A stretch of 64,000 bases of DNA from Lysobacter_K koreensis (GCF_042677045.1 NZ_JBHTIH010000004.1:62001-126000), one strand, 5' to 3'. Counted from the stretch's first letter, positions 1 through 8,508 are shown. Program-made: numbers and translations. Notes: generated by a model not told the origin, from the sequence alone.

Positions 1-90
1 GAACGCCTGCAGGGCCGCTGGTACCTCAGCGATGCCTTGCGCCACGCCCAGGTGGAGGCCCGCGGGCCGGCACCGGCCGCGACGCCCTGA
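1..90 (+). CDS. C-terminal fragment of an unidentified protein
   Basis: An open frame enters from the left edge and ends at a TGA at 88-90. It gives 29 residues, ending in an Ala/Pro-rich tail. The start lies outside the window and no family motif is visible, so no function is proposed. It is on the same strand as plsB and ends 36 bp before it. Shown by an open frame with matching G/C-ending codons. Confidence 0.5.
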   Translation, partial: ERLQGRWYLSDALRHAQVEARGPAPAATP

Positions 91-114
91 CACGGCGTCG
101 GCGGGCCGAATCGG

Positions 115-120
115 CATAAT
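115..120 (+). promoter_or_regulatory. -10 hexamer of plsB (candidate leaderless promoter)
   Basis: CATAAT lies exactly 6 nt before the plsB ATG at 127, and no Shine-Dalgarno sequence fits between them. Transcription would begin at or next to the start codon. No convincing -35 is seen. Confidence 0.4.
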
Positions 121-126
121 CCCCGG

Positions 127-3084
127 ATGCCGAAACAGACCCCCCTGCCGTTCCCCGAGGCCGCCGCATCCGCGCCGCCCGTCGTCGGCCCGACCGCGGC
201 CGACGACCTGACCGCGCCGCGCCCGCCTGCCGAACCCGAGGCGCCGGCGAGCGAAGCTGGCGCACTGGTCGAGCGCGACGATGCGGCATCGGCTGCCGAG
301 GTGATCGATCCCGGCGCCGCGGCGGCGCACTCCGGATCCCGCGTAGACGCGCCGACCGCCAGCGCGAACACCGGCGCCAGCCCGTCCGACGCCGACCCCG
401 ATCGCGACGGCGTCCCCGAAGCCGACCCCGCCCAGGCCGAACTGCCGATCGCCGCGCCGCCCGCGCCGCTCACCACCGACGTGCGCCGACCGCCGTCGGG
501 CGACCGCCGCCCGTGGTGGGCCCGGCTGCTGGCGCGGATGATGGCGCCGTGGGTGGCGCTGACTATCGAGCCCGAGGCCCCGGCCGAGCACGCCCCCGAC
601 TGGAACGCCGCCGACTGGCACCAGCGCCCGGTGTGCTACGTGCTGGAGGACTACGGCCTGTCGAACGCGCTGATCCTCGACCGCGCCTGCCGCGAGACCG
701 GCCTGCCCTCGCCACTGCAGCCGCTGCCGGGCGACCCGCTCGGCCGCAAGCGCGCCTACGTCGCGCTGTCGCGGCGCAACGCCACCGCGCTGTCGTCGTT
801 GCCGTCGCTGAGCCCGCAACCGGTGTCGCCGAAGAGCCATTCCGGCTCGCTGGCGCGGCTGCTCGACGCGCACCGCGCCGACCCCGCGCTCGACGTGCAG
901 CTGGTGCCGGTGTCGATCTTCGTCGGCCGCGCGCCGGACCGCAGCACCGGCTGGTTCTCGGTGCTGTTCTCGGAAAACTGGACCCTGGTCGGCCGCTTCC
1001 GGCGCCTGCTCGGGATCCTGCTCAACGGCCGCCACACCCTGGTGCGGTTCTCGCCGCCGGTGTCGCTGCGCGCGATCGTCGACGAAGGCCTGCCGCCGGA
1101 GCGCACGGTGCGCAAGCTGTCGCGCGTGCTGCGCACCCACTTCCGGCTGATCCGCGCGGCGGTGATCGGCCCGGACCTGTCGACCCGGCGCCTGCTGGTC
1201 GACCGCGTGCTGGCGTCGCCGCCGGTCAAGGACGCGATCGCCGACGAGGCGCGCCGCAACGGCGGCCCATCCGACAAGACCCGCGCCGACGCCTGGAAGA
1301 AGGCCCACGCCGCGGCCTACGAGATCGCCGCCGACTACTCGCACCCGGTGGTGCGCTCGCTGAGCTTCATCCTCACCCCGATCTGGAACCGCATCTACCG
1401 CGGCGTGCTGGTCCACCACCTCGATCGGGTCAAGCAGGACGCGCCCGGCCACGAGGTCGTCTACGTGCCCTGCCACCGCAGCCACATGGACTACCTGCTG
1501 CTGTCGTACCTGCTGTACTCGCGCGGCATCGTGCCGCCGCACATCGTCGCCGGCATCAACCTCAACCTGCCGGTGATCGGCGCGGTGCTGCGCAAGGGCG
1601 GCGCGTTCTTCATCCGCCGCTCGATCCGCGGCAGCGCGCTGTACTCGGCAGTGCTCAGCGAGTACGTCGCGCAACTGGTCGCCGGCGGCTACTCGATCGA
1701 GTACTTCATCGAGGGCGGGCGCTCGCGCACCGGCCGGCTGCTGCAGCCCAAGGGCGGCATGATCGTGATGACGGTGCGCGCGTTCCTGCGCCAGCCCACG
1801 CGCCCGGTGCTGTTCCAGCCGGTCTACATCGGCTACGAGAAGCTGATGGAAGGCACCAGCTACCTCGACGAGCTGACCGGCAAGCCGAAGCAGAAGGAAT
1901 CGATCTGGGCGCTGCTGGCCGGCATCCCCAAGGTGCTGCGCAGCAACTACGGACAGGTGGTGGTGAACTTCGGCGAGCCCATCCGGCTCAACGACATGCT
2001 CGCCCAGCACGCGCCCGACTGGAACGGCCAGCCGGTGCCCGAGGACGAGAAGCCGGCGTGGCTGGGGACGACCGTCGACGCGCTGGCCGAGCAGATCCAG
2101 GTCAACGTCAACCGCGCCGCCGACGTCAACCCGATCAACCTGCTCGCGCTGGCGCTGCTGAGCACGCCCAAGCACGCGATGGGCGAGTCCGACCTGCTCG
2201 CGCAGATCGCGCTGAGCAAGACCCTGCTCGCCGAGGTGCCCTACAGCGAGGGCGATTCCGACCGCGTCACCGTGACCCCGCACACGCCGGCCGAGATCGT
2301 CGCCCACGGCGAGGAGATCAACGTGCTCAGCCGCACCGCGCACCCGCTGGGCGACGTGCTCGGCGTCAGCGGCGACAACGCGGTGCTGCTCAGCTACTTC
2401 CGCAACAACGTACTGCACCTGTTCACCGCGGCCTCGTGGATCGCCTGCTGCTTCCAGCACAACCGGCGCATGAGCCTGCCCGGCGTGCTCCGGTTGGGAC
2501 GTAGTGTTTATCCGTTCCTGCAGGCCGAGCTGTTCCTGCCGTGGAACGAGGACCAGTTCGCGCGGCGGCTGGAGCGCACCATCGCGGTGTTCGTCCGCGA
2601 AGGCCTGCTCGAAAAGGTCAGCGACGAGGACGGCGGCGTGCTCGCGCGCAATGCCGGTCAGACCGACGAGGTGTTCCGGCTGCGTGCGATCGGCCACTCG
2701 CTGCAGCAGGCGTTCGAGCGCTACTACATCGCGATCACGGTGCTGGTGAAGAACGGCGCCGGCACGCTCTCGGCCGGGGAACTGGAAAGCCTGTGCCAGC
2801 TCGCCGCGCAGCGCCTGTCGCTGCTGTACGCGCCGGCCGCGCCGGAGTTCTTCGACAAGACCCTGTTCCGCGGCTTCATCCAGAAGCTGCGCGAGCTGCG
2901 CCTGGTGTGGGCCGACGCGAACGGCAAGCTCACGTTCGACGAACGCCTGGACGCGTGGGCCCGCGATGCGAAGTTCATCCTCGGCCGCGAGCTGCGCCAC
3001 ACCATCGAGAAGGTCAGCCCGGAGGCGGCCAAGCGCGAGGCCGCTGCCGACGCGGCGCCGGAAGCGCCGGCCTCCGACGCGTAG
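127..3084 (+). CDS. plsB: glycerol-3-phosphate 1-O-acyltransferase PlsB
   Basis: Membrane enzyme that acylates sn-glycerol-3-phosphate at position 1, the first step of phospholipid synthesis. The 985-aa product carries the acyltransferase motifs in order: HRSHMD (residues 450-455, the catalytic H-x4-D), GAFFIRR, EGGRSRTGR (529-537, phosphate binding) and PVYIGYEKLMEG. E. coli PlsB is 807 aa. The excess is mainly an N-terminal Pro/Ala/Asp-rich, low-complexity extension of about 130 residues, plus an Ala-rich tail. The ATG at 127 is used because the frame is open from there and a -10-like CATAAT sits 6 nt upstream. A start near residue 110 cannot be excluded. Confidence 0.95.
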   Translation: MPKQTPLPFPEAAASAPPVVGPTAADDLTAPRPPAEPEAPASEAGALVERDDAASAAEVIDPGAAAAHSGSRVDAPTASANTGASPSDADPDRDGVPEADPAQAELPIAAPPAPLTTDVRRPPSGDRRPWWARLLARMMAPWVALTIEPEAPAEHAPDWNAADWHQRPVCYVLEDYGLSNALILDRACRETGLPSPLQPLPGDPLGRKRAYVALSRRNATALSSLPSLSPQPVSPKSHSGSLARLLDAHRADPALDVQLVPVSIFVGRAPDRSTGWFSVLFSENWTLVGRFRRLLGILLNGRHTLVRFSPPVSLRAIVDEGLPPERTVRKLSRVLRTHFRLIRAAVIGPDLSTRRLLVDRVLASPPVKDAIADEARRNGGPSDKTRADAWKKAHAAAYEIAADYSHPVVRSLSFILTPIWNRIYRGVLVHHLDRVKQDAPGHEVVYVPCHRSHMDYLLLSYLLYSRGIVPPHIVAGINLNLPVIGAVLRKGGAFFIRRSIRGSALYSAVLSEYVAQLVAGGYSIEYFIEGGRSRTGRLLQPKGGMIVMTVRAFLRQPTRPVLFQPVYIGYEKLMEGTSYLDELTGKPKQKESIWALLAGIPKVLRSNYGQVVVNFGEPIRLNDMLAQHAPDWNGQPVPEDEKPAWLGTTVDALAEQIQVNVNRAADVNPINLLALALLSTPKHAMGESDLLAQIALSKTLLAEVPYSEGDSDRVTVTPHTPAEIVAHGEEINVLSRTAHPLGDVLGVSGDNAVLLSYFRNNVLHLFTAASWIACCFQHNRRMSLPGVLRLGRSVYPFLQAELFLPWNEDQFARRLERTIAVFVREGLLEKVSDEDGGVLARNAGQTDEVFRLRAIGHSLQQAFERYYIAITVLVKNGAGTLSAGELESLCQLAAQRLSLLYAPAAPEFFDKTLFRGFIQKLRELRLVWADANGKLTFDERLDAWARDAKFILGRELRHTIEKVSPEAAKREAAADAAPEAPASDA

Positions 3085-3238
3085 GGGGGGTTTCCACCCG
3101 CCATCGCGACAATGGATCCAGACCAAACGCCGGGTTCGTCATCGCGGTGACGGATCCAGACCAGGCCTTGGGGTCACTCCGCCGGCTGTTCGTCGCGGTC
3201 GGCGGTTCGCGATGGCGGGTTTGAACCCGCCCTACGCC
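3082..3238. repeat. GGCGGGTT-type palindromic repeats and a REP-like block
   Basis: The 147-bp gap holds GGGTTTCCACCCGCC just after plsB, two copies of a GTCATCGCG/CGGTGACGGATCCAGACC-like phrase, and GGCGGGTTTGAACCCGCC ending at the 3' end of the YdcH gene. The last repeat supplies the TAG stop of that minus-strand gene. The same family recurs near 26.1, 51.0, 53.0 and 53.9 kb. Confidence 0.65.
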
Positions 3239-3441
3239 GGCTCGTCGGGAATCAGCGCGCTTTCCAGCCGCGCGATGCAGTCCTTGAGCCACAGCTTGCG
3301 CTTCTTCAGGCGCTTGACCGTCAGCTCGTCGGCCTCGGTGTCGCCGACCAGGCGGTCGATCGCGGCGTCGAGGTCGCGATGCTCGAGCTTGAGCTCGGCC
3401 AACTGGCGGGAAATGACGGCGGGATCGGCACTTTCGATCAT
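3232..3441 (-). CDS. YdcH/DUF465-family small coiled-coil protein
   Basis: 69-aa, highly charged helical protein with the DUF465 pattern: a central LEHRDLDAAIDRL stretch, then TVKRLKKRKLWLKDCIARL. Members are about 70 aa with no established biochemical role. A longer open frame reaches 3699, but it runs into ttcA and lacks family similarity, so MIESADP (ATG at 3441) is taken as the start. It is divergent from ttcA. Its stop codon lies in a palindromic repeat, as if a repeat insertion had redefined the C-terminus. Confidence 0.85.
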   Translation of the reverse strand: MIESADPAVISRQLAELKLEHRDLDAAIDRLVGDTEADELTVKRLKKRKLWLKDCIARLESALIPDEPA

Positions 3442-3493
3442 GCGCGCAAGCTTAACGCGCGCCGCGCGCAAGCGGCATCGCGCATGCGCCCGG

Positions 3494-3499
3494 TAGAAT
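3494..3499 (+). promoter_or_regulatory. -10 hexamer of ttcA
   Basis: TAGAAT is located 9 nt upstream of the ttcA ATG, in the 67-bp divergent gap with the YdcH gene. It implies a very short or absent leader. Confidence 0.4.
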
Positions 3500-3508
3500 G
3501 GCCGACCG

Positions 3509-4375
3509 ATGAGCACCGTCCCGCATCCCGCCGTCATTCCCCTGGCCGAGCCCGCACCGCACGTGCGCGCCGATGCGCGCCGCGCGCACGATGGCGAACG
3601 CCTGGCCACGCGCCTGCGCCACCAGGTCGGCCAGGCGATCGCCGACTTCGGCATGATCGAGGACGGCGACAAGGTGATGGTGTGCCTGTCCGGCGGCAAG
3701 GACAGCTACACCATGCTCGACATCCTTCTGCAGTTGCAGAAGAAGGCACCGGTCAAGTTCGAGCTGGTCGCGGTCAACCTCGACCAGAAGCAGCCGGATT
3801 TTCCCGAACACGTGCTGCCGGCCTACCTCGACTCGCTCGGCGTGGCCTACACCATCCTCGAGCAGGACACCTACTCGGTGGTCACCCGCGTCGTGCCCGA
3901 AGGCAAGACCCTGTGCTCGCTGTGTTCGCGGCTGCGGCGCGGCGCGCTGTATTCGCACGCGGCCGCGCACGGTTTCACCAAGATCGCGCTCGGCCACCAC
4001 CGCGATGACCTGGTCGCGACGTTCTTCCTCAACCTGTTCTTCCACGCCAAGCTCTCGGGCATGCCGCCCAAGCTGCTGTCCGACGACGGCCGCCACGTGG
4101 TGATCCGTCCGCTGGCCTACGTGCGCGAGGACGACATCGCGCAGTACGCGGCGCTGAAGCAGTTTCCGATCATCCCGTGCAACCTGTGCGGCTCGCAGGA
4201 GAACCTGCAGCGCAAGCAGGTCCAGCGGATGATGGACGCGTGGGAGCGCGAGACGCCGGGCCGGCTCGAGATCATCTCGCGCGCGCTCGGCGACATCCGC
4301 CCGTCGCAGCTGAGCGACCCGAAGCTGTTCGATTTTCTCGGCCTGGCCGCCCACGCGGAGCCACCCGTGGACTGA
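3509..4375 (+). CDS. ttcA: tRNA 2-thiocytidine(32) synthetase TtcA
   Basis: ATP-dependent, iron-sulfur-containing tRNA thiolase that makes s2C at position 32. The 288-aa protein has the PP-loop SGGKDS (residues 61-66). The cluster cysteines are present: a CSLC pair at 136/139 and a third Cys in PCNLCG (224). It also carries the GHHRDD segment typical of the family. Length is normal, with an N-terminal extension of about 25 residues. The gene stands alone, followed by a large inverted repeat. Confidence 0.95.
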   Translation: MSTVPHPAVIPLAEPAPHVRADARRAHDGERLATRLRHQVGQAIADFGMIEDGDKVMVCLSGGKDSYTMLDILLQLQKKAPVKFELVAVNLDQKQPDFPEHVLPAYLDSLGVAYTILEQDTYSVVTRVVPEGKTLCSLCSRLRRGALYSHAAAHGFTKIALGHHRDDLVATFFLNLFFHAKLSGMPPKLLSDDGRHVVIRPLAYVREDDIAQYAALKQFPIIPCNLCGSQENLQRKQVQRMMDAWERETPGRLEIISRALGDIRPSQLSDPKLFDFLGLAAHAEPPVD

Positions 4376-4386
4376 CCCTGCTTCGC

Positions 4387-4502
4387 TCCTCCACTTGCGC
4401 AGCAGGGGGAGGCCGGGAGGGGGCGGTTCGGTTGCCAGCGAATCTGCCCGGGTCGAAAAGCCCCCTTCCCCAACCCTCCCCTGCTACGCAAGGGAGGGGG
4501 GC
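4387..4502. repeat. long imperfect inverted repeat (MITE-like) between ttcA and rdgC
   Basis: A left arm at about 4387-4422 (TTGCGCAGCAGGGGGAGG core) pairs imperfectly over about 35 bp with a right arm at about 4461-4500 (CCTCCCCTGCTACGCAAGGG core). The loop is about 38 bp. No coding frame fits. It resembles the mobile-looking palindromes scattered through xanthomonad intergenic regions. Confidence 0.6.
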
Positions 4503-4543
4503 CAAGCGACAGTCCCTATTCGCCATTTTTTGCAGGACTTTCG

Positions 4544-5449
4544 ATGTTCTTCCGCAACCTGACCCTGTTCCGCTTCCCCACCACCACCAAGCTCGACGAC
4601 CTCGCCACCGGTCTGGCCGAATGCGCGCTCAAGCCGGTCGGTCCGATGGAGTTGTCCTCGCGCGGTTTCGTGCCGCCGCACGGCCGCGACGCCGACGAGT
4701 TCAGCAACCGCCAGGGCGATGCGCTGTGGCTCACCGTCGGCAGCGAGGAACGCCTGCTGCCCGGCTCGGTGGTCAACGACCTGCTGCAGAAGAAGCTAGC
4801 CGAGATCGAGCAGAAGGAAGGCCGCAAGCCCGGCGGCCGCACCCGCAAGCGGCTCAAGGACGAACTGATCGTCGACCTGCTGCCGCGCGCATTCATCAAG
4901 CCCGGCCGCGTCGATGCGCTGCTCGACCTGCAGCACGGTCTGGTCGTGGTCGACACCTCCAGCCGCAAGAGCGGCGAGAACGTAGTCAGCGAGATCCGCC
5001 GCGCGCTCGGCAGCTTCCCGGCGCTGCCGCTCAACGCCGAAGTCGCGCCGCGCTCGATCCTGACCGGCTGGCTGGCCGGCGAACCGCTGCCCGACGGCCT
5101 GACGCTGGGCGACGAGTGCGAGCTGCGCGACCCGCTGGAGAACGGCGCGGTGGTCAAGTGCCAGCGCATGGAGCTTCAGGGCGACGAGATCAACAAGCAC
5201 CTCGAGTCGGGCAAGCAGGTCACGCGCCTGGCCTTGAACCTCGACGACCACGTCAGCTTCGTGCTCGGCGAGGACCTGGTGATCCGCAAGTTCAAGCTGC
5301 TCGACGGCGCGGTCGACGCGCTGGAGAACACCGAGCGCGAGGACCTGCGCGCCGAACTGGACGCGCGCTTCGCGTTGATGAGCGCCGAGGTCAAGCGCCT
5401 GTTCGCGGTGCTCGAAGGCGCGCTGAAGCTGTCGAAGGTCGAAGCCTGA
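4544..5449 (+). CDS. rdgC: recombination-associated protein RdgC
   Basis: Nucleoid-associated DNA-binding protein that encircles DNA and restrains RecA-promoted strand exchange. The 301-aa length matches the family (E. coli 303 aa). The N-terminus MFFRNLTLFRF and the segments GLAECALKPVG, RGFVPP, VLPRAFIKPGR-like and GEDLVIRKFKLLD are characteristic. The ATG follows AGGACTTTCG, a modest ribosome-binding site. Single gene, bounded by palindromic repeats on both sides. Confidence 0.93.
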   Translation: MFFRNLTLFRFPTTTKLDDLATGLAECALKPVGPMELSSRGFVPPHGRDADEFSNRQGDALWLTVGSEERLLPGSVVNDLLQKKLAEIEQKEGRKPGGRTRKRLKDELIVDLLPRAFIKPGRVDALLDLQHGLVVVDTSSRKSGENVVSEIRRALGSFPALPLNAEVAPRSILTGWLAGEPLPDGLTLGDECELRDPLENGAVVKCQRMELQGDEINKHLESGKQVTRLALNLDDHVSFVLGEDLVIRKFKLLDGAVDALENTEREDLRAELDARFALMSAEVKRLFAVLEGALKLSKVEA

Positions 5450-5463
5450 GCGCTGCCCCGGCG

Positions 5464-5522
5464 GTGCCGAGCGTGCTCGGCACGCTTGCGATCGCGATGG
5501 CGGTGCCGAGCAGGCGCGGCAC
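5464..5522. repeat. two GTGCCGAGC palindromes downstream of rdgC
   Basis: GTGCCGAGC-GT-GCTCGGCAC at 5464-5483 is a perfect 9-bp palindrome. A degenerate copy follows at 5502-5522. The same element occurs twice at 6494-6556. Hairpins of this kind may act as REP elements or transcript-end structures. Confidence 0.7.
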
Positions 5523-5586
5523 TGCGCCCCGCGAGAATGGCCGGTGGCGGATCGGGCGTGCTCGCACGCCGCGTATCCTTGCGCGC

Positions 5587-5619
5587 ATGGGAAGCGTCCG
5601 CATGGGCCTACGGCGATGA
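5587..5619 (+). CDS. candidate 10-codon leader peptide overlapping the YgjP-like gene
   Basis: ATG at 5587 opens a 10-codon frame (M-G-S-V-R-M-G-L-R-R) whose TGA overlaps the next ATG as ATGA. It starts 7 nt after TATCCT (5574-5579), the spacing expected for a leaderless start. It may be chance. No conservation can be tested here. Confidence 0.25.
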   Translation: MGSVRMGLRR

Positions 5620-6407
5620 GCCTGTTCCGCCTGCTCGCCGGCAAGCCGCACGCGATCACGCGCACGATCGAACGCGACAGCTTCGCGATCACGCTCGGCA
5701 GCGGCCAGGTCATCGACGTGGCGCGCGTGCGCGACCCGCGCGCGCGCCGGATCAAGCTCAGCGTCGACGAGCGCGGCCCGCGCCTGACCTTGCCGCTGCG
5801 CGCGAGCGCGGCCGCGGGCGAGCGCTTCGTGGTCGAACACGGCGACTGGCTCGCCGCGCAGATGGCCGATGCCTGCAGCGGCGTGGCGCGGCTGCAACCG
5901 CACGTCGATGCCCACCTGCCACTGCGCGGCGTGGCGCTGCCCGTGCACTGGCACGACGGCCGCTACCTGCGGCTGGAGCTGCTCGATGGCGCGCTCGCGG
6001 TCACCGCGCCCGCGACGCCGACCGACGCCGCGCTGCGGCGCGCGTTGCGCGATTTCTACGAGGCGCAGGCGCGCGCCGACGTCGGCCGCTGGTTGCCGCA
6101 GTACCTGCCCAACCTGCCGCGCGCGCCGAGCCGGGTGCGTTTCCGCATGATGTCGTCGCAGTGGGGCTCGCTGGCGCCCGACGGCGCGCTGTCGCTGGAT
6201 CTGGCGCTGGTGCTCGCGCCGCCGCCGGTGTTCGAGTACGTGCTGGTGCACGAGCTGTGCCACCTGATCCACGCCGACCACTCGCGCCGCTTCTGGCGCG
6301 AGGTCGAGGCGCGCTGCCCGCACTGGCGCGACCAGCGCGACTGGTTCCGCGACGAAGGCCGCCGATTGAAAGCAACCTTGCACACACTGTGCGGCAACGC
6401 GCGCTGA
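5616..6407 (+). CDS. YgjP-like zinc metallopeptidase (DUF45 family)
   Basis: 263-aa protein with the YgjP-type fold. It has an N-terminal beta-rich part (DPRARRIKLSVDERGPRLTLP) and a catalytic segment VLVHELCHLIHADHSRRFW with zinc ligands H212 and H216 and catalytic E213. R-M-M-S-S-Q-W-G-S precedes it, as usual. The physiological substrate is unknown. The ATG at 5616 overlaps the TGA of a 10-codon ORF at 5587-5619 that begins 7 nt after a TATCCT -10 hexamer, so translational coupling is possible. A 24-residue longer start at 5544 looks non-coding. Confidence 0.88.
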   Translation: MSLFRLLAGKPHAITRTIERDSFAITLGSGQVIDVARVRDPRARRIKLSVDERGPRLTLPLRASAAAGERFVVEHGDWLAAQMADACSGVARLQPHVDAHLPLRGVALPVHWHDGRYLRLELLDGALAVTAPATPTDAALRRALRDFYEAQARADVGRWLPQYLPNLPRAPSRVRFRMMSSQWGSLAPDGALSLDLALVLAPPPVFEYVLVHELCHLIHADHSRRFWREVEARCPHWRDQRDWFRDEGRRLKATLHTLCGNAR

Positions 6408-6433
6408 GGCGCGACGACGACTGGCTGGATGTT

Positions 6434-6460
6434 GAAAAACGCCCATCTCGGGCATTTTTC
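6434..6460. terminator. bidirectional intrinsic terminator
   Basis: An 11-bp stem, GAAAAACGCCC / GGGCATTTTTC, with an ATCTC loop gives a T-run on both strands. It sits between the convergent YgjP-like gene and the minus-strand hydrolase, so it can end transcripts from both sides. Confidence 0.8.
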
Positions 6461-6493
6461 GGGTCGCCACGCCGCAGTCAGCGTTTTCTTGTA

Positions 6494-6625
6494 GTGCCGA
6501 GCCTGCTCGGCACGTACCAATCGGTGGGGTTGCAGGGTGCCGAGCAGGCTCGGCACTACGCCAGCGAAGCAAGTCCCCTTGGGGGACAACACCGGGAAAC
6601 TGCGCGATTTGGGTATGACGCGCCG
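6494..6625. repeat. pair of GTGCCGAGC palindromes in inverted arrangement
   Basis: Perfect palindromes at 6494-6513 (CT centre) and 6537-6556 (AG centre) are themselves flanked by TA and arranged head-to-head. An AAGTCCCCTTGGGGGAC block lies at about 6570-6587. No coding frame is present between 6408 and 6628. Confidence 0.7.
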
Positions 6626-6628
6626 CGC

Positions 6629-7471
6629 TCAGCGCGTCAGGAAATCCCCGATCGCCGCCGCCACCGCGGCCGGGTCCTCCATGTGCAGGTGGTGGCCGCC
6701 GTCGAGCACCACGAGCTCGCCGCGCGGCAACAGGCCCGCGCGTTCGCGGCGCAAGGCGTCGGGCAGGTACGGCTGCGCCGGCGCGGCGAAGATCACCCGC
6801 GCCGGGCATTCGATGCCCGCGACCAGCGCGCGCACCTGCGGCTCGGTCATCCGTTGCAGGGTCGGCAAGGTCAGGCGCGGGTCACTGCTCCAGACGAAGC
6901 CGCCTTCCACCGGCGCCACCCCGCGCTCGACCAGTAGCCGTGCCACCGGTTCGCTGAGCTCGTTGGCCTGCATCCGCGCGCGCACCGGCGCGGCCAGGTC
7001 GGGGAACACGCGCAGCGATTTGGTCGGCAACGCGCGGCTCGCCGCGACCGCGTCGCGCAGGCGCGCGACGGTGCGCTCGGGCACCTCGGCCAGTGCGCCC
7101 AGCGCCTCGATCGCGAGCAGCCGCTCGACCCGCGCCGGGCACGCGGCCGCGACCAGGCTGGCGATGCCGGCGCCCATCGAATGGCCGAGCAGGGCGAAGC
7201 GCTCCCAGCCCAGCGCGTCGGCGATGTCGAGCACCGAATTCACCGCGGCCGCGAACGAATAGTCCGCGCCCGGCGGCAGGTGCGCGCTGGCGCCATGGCC
7301 GGGCAGGTCCGGTGCGACCAGCTCGATGCCGGGCAGATGCGCGGCCAGCGGGACGAAGCTGGCCGCGTTGTCGAGCCAGCCGTGCAGCGCCAGCACCCGC
7401 GGCGCGCCGGGTGTACCGGTGCGCAGGCCGGCGATGCGCCCGGCCGGGGTGGCGAGCGCGAACTCGCGCAT
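6629..7471 (-). CDS. alpha/beta-hydrolase fold protein
   Basis: 280-aa serine hydrolase of unknown substrate. Oxyanion-hole motif HGWLDN (residues 30-35), nucleophile elbow GHSMGAG with S98, and a C-terminal DGGHHLHMEDP carrying the probable catalytic His. Directly downstream of hemH on the same strand. A GTG at 7495 forms a GTGA overlap with the hemH stop and would add 8 residues. The ATG at 7471 is in the same frame, and either may be used. Translational coupling to hemH is likely. Confidence 0.88.
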   Translation of the reverse strand: MREFALATPAGRIAGLRTGTPGAPRVLALHGWLDNAASFVPLAAHLPGIELVAPDLPGHGASAHLPPGADYSFAAAVNSVLDIADALGWERFALLGHSMGAGIASLVAAACPARVERLLAIEALGALAEVPERTVARLRDAVAASRALPTKSLRVFPDLAAPVRARMQANELSEPVARLLVERGVAPVEGGFVWSSDPRLTLPTLQRMTEPQVRALVAGIECPARVIFAAPAQPYLPDALRRERAGLLPRGELVVLDGGHHLHMEDPAAVAAAIGDFLTR

Positions 7472-7491
7472 CGCGCTCGCAGTCGCGGCGC

Positions 7492-8508
7492 TCACGCGAC
7501 CGCGCCCAAGGCGCACCGCGCGATCGCGGCCAGCGCCTGCGCGTGTGCGGGCGCATCGTTGAGGCAGGGGATGTAGCGCAAGCTGCCGCCGCGTGCGGCA
7601 AAGTGCTCGGCCAGCCCGATCGCGACTTCTTCGAGCGTCTCCAGGCAATCGACCGCGAAGCCCGGCGCGACCACGTCGACCGGGCGCAGCCCGCGCGCGG
7701 CGAGCGCGTCCAGGGTCGCCAGCGTCGACGGCTCCAGCCAGCGTTCGCGGCCGAAGCGCGACTGGTAGCTCAGCGTCCAGGCGTCGTCGGCCAGGCCCAG
7801 GGCCTGCGCGATCGCGCGCGCGCCCGCCTCGCAGTGCGTGGGGTACGGATCGCCGCGGTCGGCGAAGCGCTGCGGCAGGCCGTGGAACGACAGCAGCAGG
7901 TGTTCGCCGGTGCCGTGCTCTGCACGGTGGGCGCGGATCGAGTCGGCGACCGCGGCGACCCAGGCCGGGTCGTCGTGGTAGTCGTCGACCATCCGGGTTG
8001 GCAGGCCGGGCACGCGCGCGAGCGCGTCGGCGACCGCGGCGGTGGTCGAGGTCGAGTACTGCGGGTACAGCGGCAGCACCAGCGCCTGCTCGATGCCGTC
8101 GTCGCGCAGTGCCTGCAGCGTGGCGGCCAGCGCCGGCCGGCCGTAGCGCATCGCGTGCACCACCCGCAGCTGCGGCAGCTCGTGTTGCACCGCCTCCGCC
8201 AGCCGCCGCGTGTGCACCGCCAGCGGTGAACCGCCGTCGGTGCCGGGCAGCCACACGCTCGCGTACTTGCGCGCGACCGGGCCACTGCGCAGCGGCAGGA
8301 TCACGAAGTGCAACAGCGGGCACCACAGCCAGCGGCTGCGGTCGACCACCCGGTAGTCGTGCAGGAACTCGGCGAGATAACGCCGCACCGCGCGCGGCGT
8401 CGGTGCGTCGGGGGTGCCGAGGTTGACCAGCACCAGCGCGGTCGACGCGGCGGCGGGGGTGGCTTGGGCAGGAGAGGACGCGGCGCTGGCGGATGCTGGC
8501 ATCGGCAT
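7492..8508 (-). CDS. hemH: ferrochelatase HemH
   Basis: Inserts ferrous iron into protoporphyrin IX, the last step of protoheme synthesis. With the ATG at 8508 the product is 338 aa. It shows LVLVNLGTPDAPT near the N-terminus, LPLYPQYSTST, the active-site LSFHGLPQRF (H209), YQSRFGRERWLEP and the second active-site E290 in GFAVDCLETLEE. An ATG at 8502 is an equally plausible start. The N-terminal 25 residues are Ala/Pro-rich. The downstream hydrolase overlaps it. Confidence 0.95.
   Translation of the reverse strand: MPMPASASAASSPAQATPAAASTALVLVNLGTPDAPTPRAVRRYLAEFLHDYRVVDRSRWLWCPLLHFVILPLRSGPVARKYASVWLPGTDGGSPLAVHTRRLAEAVQHELPQLRVVHAMRYGRPALAATLQALRDDGIEQALVLPLYPQYSTSTTAAVADALARVPGLPTRMVDDYHDDPAWVAAVADSIRAHRAEHGTGEHLLLSFHGLPQRFADRGDPYPTHCEAGARAIAQALGLADDAWTLSYQSRFGRERWLEPSTLATLDALAARGLRPVDVVAPGFAVDCLETLEEVAIGLAEHFAARGGSLRYIPCLNDAPAHAQALAAIARCALGAVA

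Noticed and set aside
513..2504. Long open frame overlapping plsB in another frame
   Set aside because: Arg/Ala/Pro-rich product typical of frame shadows in GC-rich genes; plsB is unmistakable in its own frame.
4177..5619. 480-codon open frame across ttcA, the intergenic repeat and rdgC
   Set aside because: Runs through two recognised genes and a repeat, with Arg/Ala-rich content and no family motif. Only its last 10 codons are considered, as a possible leader peptide.
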